Of a stretch of DNA of 64,000 nucleotides, positions 25,440 through 33,852 are shown in pieces (position 1 is the stretch's first letter; every line of letters begins with the position of its first letter). Where the stretch lies: the NCBI RefSeq assembly GCF_900111245.1, contig NZ_FOGO01000004.1, forward strand, positions 541,241-605,240, in the 5' to 3' direction. Under the pieces are notes generated by a model that was not told the DNA's origin, did not search any database, and was given only the letters and a program-made list of their open reading frames with translations. The position numbers and the translations under genes are program-made. The stretch is from Streptomyces qinglanensis (GTDB lineage Bacteria > Actinomycetota > Actinomycetes > Streptomycetales > Streptomycetaceae).

Positions 25440-27455
25440 TCAGTTGGCGGTGTTTCCGCGCTCGAACGCGTCCCGCATGCCGTCGTCGAATGTGTCCAAC
25501 TTGCCACCTTGGTGCCGCGCGACCTGCTGCCACCAACTGTTGAAGTCTGTGAGGTCGCTCGCGTTCTTGAGGTCGATCCGTCCGTTCGCCCATTCCGGGT
25601 GTCCCTCGGGGGGCTTGATCTTTCCGCTGACGACCAGACCCTGCAGGAGGGGCAGCCGCATGGAGGACTGGTCGTCGTAGAACTTCGGCCCGGCTTCTTC
25701 CTGGTACTTCTGCGCATTGTCCGTGGAGAAGCTCTCCTTCACCGCGGGCAGGCCCGCTGCGATCGCTGTCTGCACCCATTCGCCCTCGATGGGCAGCCCC
25801 GGGACGGCGGTGATGGCGCCACCGACGGAGTCGACCCACAGCACGGTCTTCTTGTTCGCCTCGTCCTGGAGCTTCTTCGCGTCGAGGCCCGTCCGGTGGG
25901 CACCGGCGGTCACGACGCCCCGCAACTCGGCCAGGTTGTTCAGATACGTCGTCGCCTCCGGGCTGCCCATCCCCTGCGCCGCCGTCAGGGAGATCTGCGC
26001 GTTGACGGAATTGACCAAGTGACCCGCGTCGCCGTGGTTCTGCGAGATCATGCTGATGAAATCGAGTGCCGTCTGGTGGCCGACGATCAGCATGCCGTTG
26101 CTGTTCGCCCCGGTTGCGGGAGTGGCCGCCTGGTTCTTCGGCATGCCGTGCGACTGCGCGAAGTCGGGCACATATGTGGCGAACACCTGCGCCAGGGCGT
26201 GAGTGATCCGGTTCGGGACCGGGTACTGCGACTTCTCGTATTCGCCCTTGCCCTTCTCGTCGCCGTACTCGGCCGCGCCCGCGTTGATGACATTGGCGGC
26301 CGCCTCCGCCGAAAGGTGCGGGTGGCCCTTCCGGTCCGTGGTGGCGGCGGTGATGACGGCGGCCGGCCACCGCGCCTCGTCGAACGACTGCGGGCCCGGG
26401 GTGTGCCACCTGTCGTCGACCAGTACCTTGGCGTGCTTCGCGCCGTCGGGCCCGGTCAGCAGCAGGCGGGAGGCGTCCGGATTCTCACTGACACGCTGCA
26501 TGAGGATGACCGACGGGTCGTTGGCGGCGATGCCCTGGATACGGGCTGCCGCGTCCTCTCCGCCCACTGTCAGGTACGAGACCTTCAAGCCCAGGCTGTG
26601 ATACCAGGGGTTGTCCGACTCGACGTAGCCCCCGGGGACATAGCCGAGGCCCGTGATGCCGGGCGCCGAATAGTTGGGGCGCATCTGCTGCTTCGAGCGC
26701 CAGTCCAGCATCGCTCCGCCCACGGTGGACAACAGCGTGGGATCCCATTTGTCGCCCTTGGGGCCGTACTGGAAGAGCATGCCGACGGACCACATGTCAC
26801 CGTCCGGCGGACTCGTCAGCTTCTTCGCATAGTCGGCAGGGAGCTGGATCTTCCCCTGCTGAGCCAGGCTGGTCGCGGACTGTACCGCCTGCCCGAACCT
26901 GCCGAGGATCTGCTGCGACTCCTGGGACAGCACGTTCTTGCCGTGCGTGCCGTCCTGGTTGTGCAGATACCGGGCCGCGCGCACCGAGGCGTCCAGACCT
27001 CCGGCGTTCATGAACGCCTGGAGAAAAGCCGGGTCGTCCGCGTGGTCGGCCAGCGACTGGGAGAGCAGCCGAATCCTGGCGCGCGCACCCGGATCATCCG
27101 GGTTGTCGAGCGTCGCCAGCAGTGCGCGAGCCTCCAGTTGCCCCTCCGCCCTGGTGTCGATCTCGGAGACATCCCACTGGATGTTCGCCCAGGTCGGCCG
27201 AGGGCTGTTCGGATCCCTGAACGCGGGCTGGAGAAAGTAGCTGTAGGCCAGATCCGCCCGCAGGGACATGTTCCGTGCGTCGTCCCCGACCTGGGTGGTC
27301 TGCTGCCGCAGCACGCTCTGGCCGATCGTCCCCTCCCACTTGTCGAACAGGTCGCGGATGACGCTTCCTTCCCTGTCCAGCGCGTCGGCCAGCCCTTTCA
27401 GCGCGTCGGCCAGCTTGCGCAGCCGAAGCGGGTCGACCCCGGTGAACTCACCCAT
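25440..27455 (-). CDS. Large putative type VII substrate with N-terminal WXG motif
   Basis: ATG 27455 (GGGGGGAGC upstream) gives 671 residues; the frame is open further but without a better start. Residues 1-75 are helical and contain W40-E-G42 (DLFDKWEGTIG), like an ESX substrate N-terminus. The remaining 600 residues are soluble, with no signal peptide or catalytic motif I can recognise; segments such as SYFLQPAFRDPN and MLDWRSKQQMRPNY are distinctive. From memory it resembles the DUF6571 group of Streptomyces proteins, with low certainty. It sits between the kinase-like gene and a small WXG100 gene, as expected for a secreted effector or structural substrate. Confidence 0.65.
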   Translation of the reverse strand: MGEFTGVDPLRLRKLADALKGLADALDREGSVIRDLFDKWEGTIGQSVLRQQTTQVGDDARNMSLRADLAYSYFLQPAFRDPNSPRPTWANIQWDVSEIDTRAEGQLEARALLATLDNPDDPGARARIRLLSQSLADHADDPAFLQAFMNAGGLDASVRAARYLHNQDGTHGKNVLSQESQQILGRFGQAVQSATSLAQQGKIQLPADYAKKLTSPPDGDMWSVGMLFQYGPKGDKWDPTLLSTVGGAMLDWRSKQQMRPNYSAPGITGLGYVPGGYVESDNPWYHSLGLKVSYLTVGGEDAAARIQGIAANDPSVILMQRVSENPDASRLLLTGPDGAKHAKVLVDDRWHTPGPQSFDEARWPAAVITAATTDRKGHPHLSAEAAANVINAGAAEYGDEKGKGEYEKSQYPVPNRITHALAQVFATYVPDFAQSHGMPKNQAATPATGANSNGMLIVGHQTALDFISMISQNHGDAGHLVNSVNAQISLTAAQGMGSPEATTYLNNLAELRGVVTAGAHRTGLDAKKLQDEANKKTVLWVDSVGGAITAVPGLPIEGEWVQTAIAAGLPAVKESFSTDNAQKYQEEAGPKFYDDQSSMRLPLLQGLVVSGKIKPPEGHPEWANGRIDLKNASDLTDFNSWWQQVARHQGGKLDTFDDGMRDAFERGNTAN

Positions 27456-27606
27456 TCCGCTTGCTCCCCCCATGGCAGCCGGGCGTCGGGCGCCCGGCAG
27501 GCGCTCGATACCACCCGTGCAGCCGATCAGTACAGTGTTCCCGCTCCGCTGCGCGAAGCGGCTGGCGTCCGGCACTGCGACGCGCCCGTGCGGAGTGAAT
27601 ACCCGC

Positions 27607-29136
27607 TCAGCCGCGCTGTTCTCCCCGGTCGCAGACCGACTCGGCCGACGCCAGCCCCACGCTGCCGTCGGCGGTCTGCACCAGCGAGGTGACCACGTAG
27701 CAGGAGCCGGGTTCCACGGGCGGGGAGGAGAAGACGACGCTCGGCTCGTCCGCGTCGGTGTTCTTCACCTTCACCGTCTCCCCGTCGGCGGACTGGGCCG
27801 TGATGGCGTAGCCGTACACCGGTTGCGGCTTCTTCGGCTTGCTCCACACGACCTGGACCTGCCGCCCGACCCGGGTCACCTTCACCTCCTGGGCCTGGAA
27901 GTCCGGCACCTGGCCCTTGGGCAGCGGGTGCGCCGAGCCGGTGGCCTTCTGCGGAGGTCCCTCGGCCTCGGCCGGACCTGCCTCGTCGGCGGCCCGCACC
28001 AGGAACAGAGCCAGCCCGGCCCCGCCCACCAGCATCGTGGCGCCGCACGCAGCGAGCACCCGGTTGCGTCTCCGGCGGCGGCGCGCGACGGCCTCCGGCG
28101 CATCAGGGTCGTCGTCCGTCTCCGGCGGCGGCTGGGTCAGCGCGTCGTCGGCCGGGTCCCAGCCCGGCAGCGGAACCTCGGGCTCGGCCTCCGGCTGCAG
28201 ATCCGGCACCCGCGCGGCGCACGAGGGGGGCAGCAGCATCCGCAGGATGCGGTGCACTTCCGTCAGCGGCGGCCGCCCCTCCGCGTGCGGGGCCGTCATC
28301 CGGTCCAGCAGCGCGTTCAGCGGTCCGGGCACATCGCCGCGCGGCAGCCGCGCCAGTCCGCCCGCCAGCACCGCCTCGTACACGGCCGAGCCGCCCCGGC
28401 GCACCGCCTCGGCGCGCGCGGGCTCGCCCGCCAGCAGCGCGTACAGCGTCGCGCCCAGCGCGTACACGTCGGCGGCGGGACCGGGAGCCTCCCAGCCGAA
28501 CAACTCCCGTGCCGCGTACGCCGGATCGAAGACGGCCCCCACCGACGGTGCGGCCCGCTGCAGCACCCGGCCCAGGGCATGCCCGGCCAGCAGCGGGGCG
28601 TCCTGGGCGTCGTAGAGGATGCTCGCGGGGCGCACGTCCAGATGCAGCACGCCGCGGCGGTGTGCGCAGTGCAGCGCGAGAGCCAGCCGTACCCCGATCA
28701 CCAGGACGTCCTCCACCGGGAACGGGCCGGAGGCGGCGAGCCGGCCGCGTGCCGAGCCGCCGGGGCAGAACTCCTCCACCACGTAGAGCTGTTCCGCTCC
28801 GGTGGCTCCGGCGTCGACGATTGTGACGGCGCACGGGTGCCGGGCCGCGGCCCCCGCGGCCAGCAGTTCGGAGTGCGCGGCCAGCCGGCGCCGCGGGTCC
28901 GCCACCCGCGGCGTCAGCACCCTGACAGCCACCTCCCGGCCGCTGGACGTCTCCCGGCTCAGGACGACGCTGCTGCGCGCACCCGTCGCCAGGAGGCGCT
29001 GGGGCTGGTAGCCGTCTGGCAGGGCGGGCACGGCGGCGGGCGCACCGGCCGCGGTCCCCTGCGGCGCGGCGGCCGCGGCGGGGTGCGCGGACGTACCGAG
29101 AGCCTTGGCGCTGTCCCGGTTCGGGATGGTGTTCAC
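27607..29136 (-). CDS. Membrane pseudokinase with FN3 domain (EssB-like layout)
   Basis: GTG 29136 overlaps the stop of the TgpA-like gene. The 509-residue protein has a kinase-fold region (43-305), a Glu/Pro-rich linker, one membrane helix (359-380) and an extracellular FN3 domain (410-500). Catalytic signatures are broken: the glycine loop reads LLATGARSSVV, VAxK is VAVR (R72), HRDxKPxN is HLDVRPAS (D167 kept, S172 for Asn), and DFG is AGH (184-186). Kinase activity is therefore unlikely. Cytoplasmic pseudokinase plus one helix plus outer domain is the plan of EssB/YukC, the core membrane protein of Firmicutes type VII systems. The analogy is mine. Confidence 0.8.
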   Translation of the reverse strand: MNTIPNRDSAKALGTSAHPAAAAAPQGTAAGAPAAVPALPDGYQPQRLLATGARSSVVLSRETSSGREVAVRVLTPRVADPRRRLAAHSELLAAGAAARHPCAVTIVDAGATGAEQLYVVEEFCPGGSARGRLAASGPFPVEDVLVIGVRLALALHCAHRRGVLHLDVRPASILYDAQDAPLLAGHALGRVLQRAAPSVGAVFDPAYAARELFGWEAPGPAADVYALGATLYALLAGEPARAEAVRRGGSAVYEAVLAGGLARLPRGDVPGPLNALLDRMTAPHAEGRPPLTEVHRILRMLLPPSCAARVPDLQPEAEPEVPLPGWDPADDALTQPPPETDDDPDAPEAVARRRRRRNRVLAACGATMLVGGAGLALFLVRAADEAGPAEAEGPPQKATGSAHPLPKGQVPDFQAQEVKVTRVGRQVQVVWSKPKKPQPVYGYAITAQSADGETVKVKNTDADEPSVVFSSPPVEPGSCYVVTSLVQTADGSVGLASAESVCDRGEQRG

Positions 29137-31670
29137 TGGCGTGCTCCTGATCGGCTGTGACGTAGCAGCGTGCTGGGCCGCAGCGCCCGTTTGACCCGTT
29201 CCCGCCGCGGTACCGTCCGCGCGACGCTCGTCTCGATCGCGTCGCAGTGCCGCCAGGCGGCCTCCGCGGCCGTCTCGTCGGGCGCCCTGCCGCCGTAGCC
29301 GACCTCGTTCACCAGCCGTGCCAGCGCCGGAAGTTGCTCACTGCCGCTGCCGCCGACCCGCGCGACACCGAAGGCCGCCACCTCGGTCGCGGTGTGCGCC
29401 GCGGTGGCGGGCAGCCCGACCTCGGTGAGCCGGTCGACGATCTGCTGCCACGCGCCCAGCACCCGCTGCCCCGGATCGCGTGCGCGGCGGCGCCGACGCC
29501 GGACCCGGTAGGGAACCCAGGCCGCACCGCCGCAGTAGGCCAGGAGCAGCAGCACGACCGCCGCTGCGGCGTACACCCAGAGAGGCAGTCCGCCGCCGCC
29601 GGGCGGTGCGGCCCTGTCGTGCTGCTTGCCGCCGTCCTGCTCGTCGGGTGCCGTGGAGGGGGGCGGCTGCTTCGTGATGGCCCGGTCGGTCTTCTCGCGT
29701 TCCTCGGGCTGTCCCGCCGGCGGGACGGACGAGCCGTCCTTCGACGTCTGCCCCGGTGTCGGATAGAAGGGCACCCAGCCGACGCCCTCGAACCGCACCT
29801 CCGGCCACGCCAGCGCGTCCCGCCCGGTGATCTGCGTGGTGCCGTCCTCGCCCGCGCTCCGGCCGCCGGCGCCGTCCGCGCGGAAGCCGACCGCCACCCG
29901 CGTCGGCAGGCCCAGCGTCCGTGCCAGCACCGCGAACGAGGCCGCGAACTGCTCCGAGGTGCCGTGCTTGCCGGTCGTGAGGAAGAACTCCAGGTTGCGG
30001 TAGGCGTGCCCGGGAAGCGCCGTGGGGTCGTAGCGGTAGTGCTCGCGCAGCCAGGCGGCGAGCCGGTGCGCCTGCTGGTACGGGTAGCTGCTGCCGGTTG
30101 TTGCCTCGGCCGCCAGCTCCGAGAACGTCCTGACCGCCTCGATCGGCTTGCCCGCCGCATCGGTGCGGGGCAGCGAGGTGGCGGCCGTGTGCGGCGCGCC
30201 GTCCGGCACCGCCGCGTACTGGAGCCGCTTGGCGTCGAAGACCGGCGCCTGCGAGACGGCGGTGTACGACAATCCGCGGTTGCCCCGGGCACCGGCACCG
30301 CCGCCCTCGCCCAGCGCGAGCACGCCGCTGGCCGGGTCGACCGCGAGCTGCCGCGCCACGTCGTCGGTGCCGTCCTCCGTGCCCTGCCCCACGGTCTGGG
30401 GGGCATCGCCTTCGCCCCTGCGGGTGATCCGCACCGAGGCGGGCCGGTCCGCCGCGGGCAGCCAGATGCCGGGCAGGTTCTGGAGGGTCACCTGCTGCTC
30501 GACCCGCTCCCGGCCGCCCGGGTCGGTGCCCGGCTGCGGGGGCACCCGGCCGCCGGAGCGGGCCAGTTCGGCGCCGGACGTCCACTTCACGCCGTCGTAC
30601 CGGTCCAGCACGGCGAGCCGCCAGTTGTGGCTCCCGGCCGTGGTCCGGGCTCTGAACAGCCGCGTCTCCGGGTGCTGGAGCCAGGCGCCCACCTGGTCGA
30701 GCGGGCTGGTGGACTGCGGGTGGACGGCCGGCGGGTGCACCCGGTGGCGCAGGTCGTACGGTTCGCGCGAGGAGAGCCCCGGCAACCGGGGTCCCAGGAG
30801 CGCAGCGGCCAGCGCCAGCACGGCGACGACGGGCAGGCCGGTGCTCAGGGCACGGACCGTGCCGCGCCGGGCCGCCGGCGACCGCAGCAGCACCAGCAGT
30901 CCCGTTCCGGCCACCAGGCCCGCCGCGACGGACGTGTTCGAGCCCGGCCCGGAGACGCCCAGCACCAGCGGTACGCCGAACGCGAGCACCGGCGGCAGCG
31001 CGGGCAGCAGCGGTGAGCGGGTGCGCAGCGCCAGCTCCGTGGCGGCGAGCGAGGCCGCCCACACCACCGCGTGCGGCAGGACGAGGAATCCGGGTCCGGT
31101 CGGTGCGGGCAGGATCGTGGTGAGGACCGTGTGGGGTGCGTCCAGCAGCGCCGACCAGATCTCGCCCACGGCACCGCCCGAGGCGAGCCCGCCCGCCGCG
31201 TCCCGGAACAGCGTCACCCGCACCGCCACCAGCCACACCACGGCCCCCAGCACCAGCGAGGGCCACAGCGGTGCCGGCCGTCCCCTGCGGGCCCGGGCCA
31301 GGAAGAGTCCGGCCGAGACCGCCATCGGCAGCGGCACGGCGACCATCAGCACCGGCAGCAGCGGCCCGAGCGGGAACACCCGGTGAAAGCCCAGGCCCGC
31401 ACCGGCCAGCAGCCCGGTGACCGGCAGCAGGGACCACAGGCGGCGGCGCAGCGAGAGTCGGCGCGGCGCCGGACGTGCCGCCGTCACCGGCCCGTCCGCG
31501 GGCCCGTCGCCGACCGTCCCGCCCTCCGGCGCGGAGGCCACCGGGTCCGGCCCCGCCGCACCCGGGGCCGTCGGACGCGGCGGCGCCCAGGACGGGCCGT
31601 CGTGGCCGGGGAGCCCCGCCGGCCGCCCGTCCGGCAGCGCGGCGGCGCGCGGGGTGGAGGCCGGGCTCAT
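29133..31670 (-). CDS. TgpA-like transglutaminase-fold membrane protein, catalytic triad replaced
   Basis: ATG 31670 overlaps the DUF58 stop as ATGA; 845 residues. After an 80-residue Pro/Ala-rich start come about seven membrane helices (80-300), an outer domain with the transglutaminase fold (500-640), a Lys/Glu/Pro linker, a last membrane helix (about 710-730) and a cytoplasmic tail like DUF4129. In active transglutaminase-fold proteins the triad is Cys in GxCxxFA, His in DAHAW and Asp in DPTP. Here they are S572 (GTSEQFA), L620 (DALAW) and Y636 (FYPTP). All three are lost while the surrounding fold motifs are intact, which argues for a structural or binding role. Confidence 0.85.
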   Translation of the reverse strand: MSPASTPRAAALPDGRPAGLPGHDGPSWAPPRPTAPGAAGPDPVASAPEGGTVGDGPADGPVTAARPAPRRLSLRRRLWSLLPVTGLLAGAGLGFHRVFPLGPLLPVLMVAVPLPMAVSAGLFLARARRGRPAPLWPSLVLGAVVWLVAVRVTLFRDAAGGLASGGAVGEIWSALLDAPHTVLTTILPAPTGPGFLVLPHAVVWAASLAATELALRTRSPLLPALPPVLAFGVPLVLGVSGPGSNTSVAAGLVAGTGLLVLLRSPAARRGTVRALSTGLPVVAVLALAAALLGPRLPGLSSREPYDLRHRVHPPAVHPQSTSPLDQVGAWLQHPETRLFRARTTAGSHNWRLAVLDRYDGVKWTSGAELARSGGRVPPQPGTDPGGRERVEQQVTLQNLPGIWLPAADRPASVRITRRGEGDAPQTVGQGTEDGTDDVARQLAVDPASGVLALGEGGGAGARGNRGLSYTAVSQAPVFDAKRLQYAAVPDGAPHTAATSLPRTDAAGKPIEAVRTFSELAAEATTGSSYPYQQAHRLAAWLREHYRYDPTALPGHAYRNLEFFLTTGKHGTSEQFAASFAVLARTLGLPTRVAVGFRADGAGGRSAGEDGTTQITGRDALAWPEVRFEGVGWVPFYPTPGQTSKDGSSVPPAGQPEEREKTDRAITKQPPPSTAPDEQDGGKQHDRAAPPGGGGLPLWVYAAAAVVLLLLAYCGGAAWVPYRVRRRRRRARDPGQRVLGAWQQIVDRLTEVGLPATAAHTATEVAAFGVARVGGSGSEQLPALARLVNEVGYGGRAPDETAAEAAWRHCDAIETSVARTVPRRERVKRALRPSTLLRHSRSGARQ

Positions 31671-32842
31671 CGCACGGCCTCCCGGCGCCAGGCGGCCGGC
31701 AGGGAGTCCAGCGCCCTCACCCGAAGCTGCGGAACGTCGCTGCCGAGGGCAGGCGGCTCGTGCCGATCGTCCTCCGCCCCGCCGCCGGTGCGCAGCACCA
31801 CCGTACGGTCGAACCGGCGCCGTACCCGTTCCAGGGCGCTCAGCCCGGTGGCATCGCCCGTACCGGTGACGACGGTGAGCGAGCCGCGGCGGCGTGCCTG
31901 CCCCAGGCTGTCGAAGGCCCCCGCGGCCGAGGCGTGTTCGGAGCGGCGCACCAGTGCGAGCCGGTCCAGCAGCGCTTCCGCGTCGTCGCCGCCCGTACCG
32001 TCCGTCCGCAGCACCGTTCCGGTCTCGCTCAGCACTTCGACGGGGAAGTGGGAGCGCGCCGCGGCGAAGGCCACGGAGGCGGCGCTGTCCACGGCCAGTT
32101 CGAAGTCGTCCTCGCTGCGGTAGGCGGACCGCCGGGTGTCGAGGACGAGCGTGGTGTGCGGCAGCGAGACGTCCACCAGGTGCTTGACCATCAGCGTTCC
32201 GGTGCGGGCCGTGGACCGCCAGTGCACCCGCCGCAGATCGTCGCCGAGCACGTACTCGCGCAACGCGTGGAAGGTCAGCGACCCTTCGTCCGCGGTGTCC
32301 GAGGTCGGCCCCTCGACATGGTGCGCCGTACCGGAAGGCAGGACAGGCAGCGGGCACACCCGGGGCCGGACCAGCAGGGCGTCGGTGCCGCCCTCGCCGG
32401 GCCCGAACACCCGCACCCGGCGGGCCAGTCCGAGCGGATCTGTACGCTCCAGCCGCAGCGGCCCCAGCGCGATCCGGCCGCGCCGCTCGGTGGGCAGCGC
32501 ATACCGCACGGTGTGCTCCGCGCCCGCCGCGAGCGGCGGCACCCGCAGGACGAGCGGCCGTTCGCCGCATCGGTCGACGACCTCCAGCCCGCGCCGGGTA
32601 CGGCCCCCCGTATGGGTGAGGGTCACGGCGCCCTCGGCGCGGTCCCCGCGCGCCACCTTGCGCGGGGTGACCCTGCGGCGGGCCGCCAGTCGCGGGGGGC
32701 GGCCCGTCCAGACCAGCGCCACGGTCACCGCGAGCAGGCAGCCGACCCCGAGGACCACCGCCTCCGGGTAGCCGAACGCGTACCCCGCGCCGACGAGCCC
32801 CCCGCCGCCGACCAGTGCCCCCCACCCCGTCGGCGACAGCAT
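31667..32842 (-). CDS. DUF58 domain protein
   Basis: The 391-residue protein starts at ATG 32842, which shares one base with the MoxR stop. Two membrane helices at residues 5-45 are followed by a beta-rich region and the DUF58 signature LREYVLGDDLRRVHWRSTAR near residue 215. The C-terminal third is a von Willebrand A-like fold (TTLVLDTRR, a partial MIDAS). DUF58, MoxR and TgpA genes commonly form a module in which MoxR ATPase chaperones the VWA-like protein. The gene is locked into the operon by overlaps on both sides. Confidence 0.92.
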   Translation of the reverse strand: MLSPTGWGALVGGGGLVGAGYAFGYPEAVVLGVGCLLAVTVALVWTGRPPRLAARRRVTPRKVARGDRAEGAVTLTHTGGRTRRGLEVVDRCGERPLVLRVPPLAAGAEHTVRYALPTERRGRIALGPLRLERTDPLGLARRVRVFGPGEGGTDALLVRPRVCPLPVLPSGTAHHVEGPTSDTADEGSLTFHALREYVLGDDLRRVHWRSTARTGTLMVKHLVDVSLPHTTLVLDTRRSAYRSEDDFELAVDSAASVAFAAARSHFPVEVLSETGTVLRTDGTGGDDAEALLDRLALVRRSEHASAAGAFDSLGQARRRGSLTVVTGTGDATGLSALERVRRRFDRTVVLRTGGGAEDDRHEPPALGSDVPQLRVRALDSLPAAWRREAVR

Positions 32843-33852
32843 CAGCCCGCTGCCCCCGTCTGCGGTACGGGAACCGTGGCCAGCGCCTCGGCGATCACGT
32901 CGGCGCCGCTCCGGCCGCTCAACTCCGCCTCCGGAGTGAGGATCAGCCGATGCGCGAGCACCGGTCGTGCCAGCGCTTTGACGTCCTCCGGCAGCGCGTA
33001 GGTGCGCCCCTGCGAGGCCGCCCGCACCCGCACGGCGCGCAGCAGCGCCACCGAGCCGCGGGGACTGGCGCCCAGCCGCACCTCGGGCAGCTCCCGGGTG
33101 GCCGCGACGACCCGCACCAGATAGTCGTACAGCCGCGGCGCCACCTGGATCCGCCGCGCGAGCCGGACGAACTCCGCGATGTGCCGGTCCGTGGCGATGG
33201 TGGGCAACTGCTCGACTCCCGACTGGTCGGCCGCGCCGGACAGCACCGCGACCTCCGAGGCGTGGTCCGGGTAGCCCAGCGTCACCTGCATCAGGAACCG
33301 GTCGAGCTGCGCCTCCGGCAGCGGATAGGTGCCGCCCATGTCCACCGGGTTCTGGGTGGCGATCACCATGAACGGGCGCGGCACCGCATGAGTGCTGCCG
33401 TCCGCGGTGACCTGCCGCTCCTCCATCACCTCCAGCAGCGCGGACTGTGTCTTGGGGGAGGCCCGGTTGATCTCGTCGCCGAGCACGATGTTGGCGAAGA
33501 CCGGGCCCGGCAGGAACTCGAACGCGCCGGTGTTCTGCCGGTAGACGGTCACGCCGGTGATGTCCGAGGGCAGCAGGTCGGGTGTGAACTGCACCCGGTG
33601 CCAGTCGGCGTCCAGCGAGGCGGCCAGACAGCGGGCCAGCGTCGTCTTGCCGGTCCCGGGCACGTCCTCGATCAGCAGATGCCCCTCCGAGAACAGGCAC
33701 ACCAACGCCAGTTCGACGGTCTCCCGCTTGCCCTTGACGACCCGCTCGATGTTGTCGCCGAGCGCGTGGAAGCACTGGGCGAGCAGCGCGACGGACTCCT
33801 GGGAGGCCGCGCCGGCGCCGGACGCGGGGAGTTGCTGGTCCTCTAGTGGCAC
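32842..33852 (-). CDS. MoxR-family AAA+ ATPase
   Basis: GTG 33852 lies inside the end of the upstream gene, with GGAGG seven bases before it, giving 336 residues. Walker A is GTGKTT (in IEDVPGTGKTTLARCLAASL), Walker B is VLGDEINRAS, sensor 1 is VIATQNPVDMGGTYPLPEAQ, and an arginine finger lies near LDRFLMQ. This is the standard MoxR set. Such ATPases remodel or mature partner proteins, typically the DUF58/VWA protein encoded next to them. Here the partner may belong to the type VII-like complex, which is inference from gene order. Confidence 0.93.
   Translation of the reverse strand: MPLEDQQLPASGAGAASQESVALLAQCFHALGDNIERVVKGKRETVELALVCLFSEGHLLIEDVPGTGKTTLARCLAASLDADWHRVQFTPDLLPSDITGVTVYRQNTGAFEFLPGPVFANIVLGDEINRASPKTQSALLEVMEERQVTADGSTHAVPRPFMVIATQNPVDMGGTYPLPEAQLDRFLMQVTLGYPDHASEVAVLSGAADQSGVEQLPTIATDRHIAEFVRLARRIQVAPRLYDYLVRVVAATRELPEVRLGASPRGSVALLRAVRVRAASQGRTYALPEDVKALARPVLAHRLILTPEAELSGRSGADVIAEALATVPVPQTGAAG

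Noticed and set aside
27456..27606. ECF-type promoter in the gap between the pseudokinase and large WXG genes
   Set aside because: A GGAAC occurs on the minus strand, but no -10 at acceptable distance follows.
29133..32825. A 1230-codon open frame on the minus strand covering the TgpA-like and DUF58 genes
   Set aside because: Its first part is Arg/Gly/Pro-rich shadow of the DUF58 gene in another frame; the real protein begins at ATG 31670, which overlaps the DUF58 stop.
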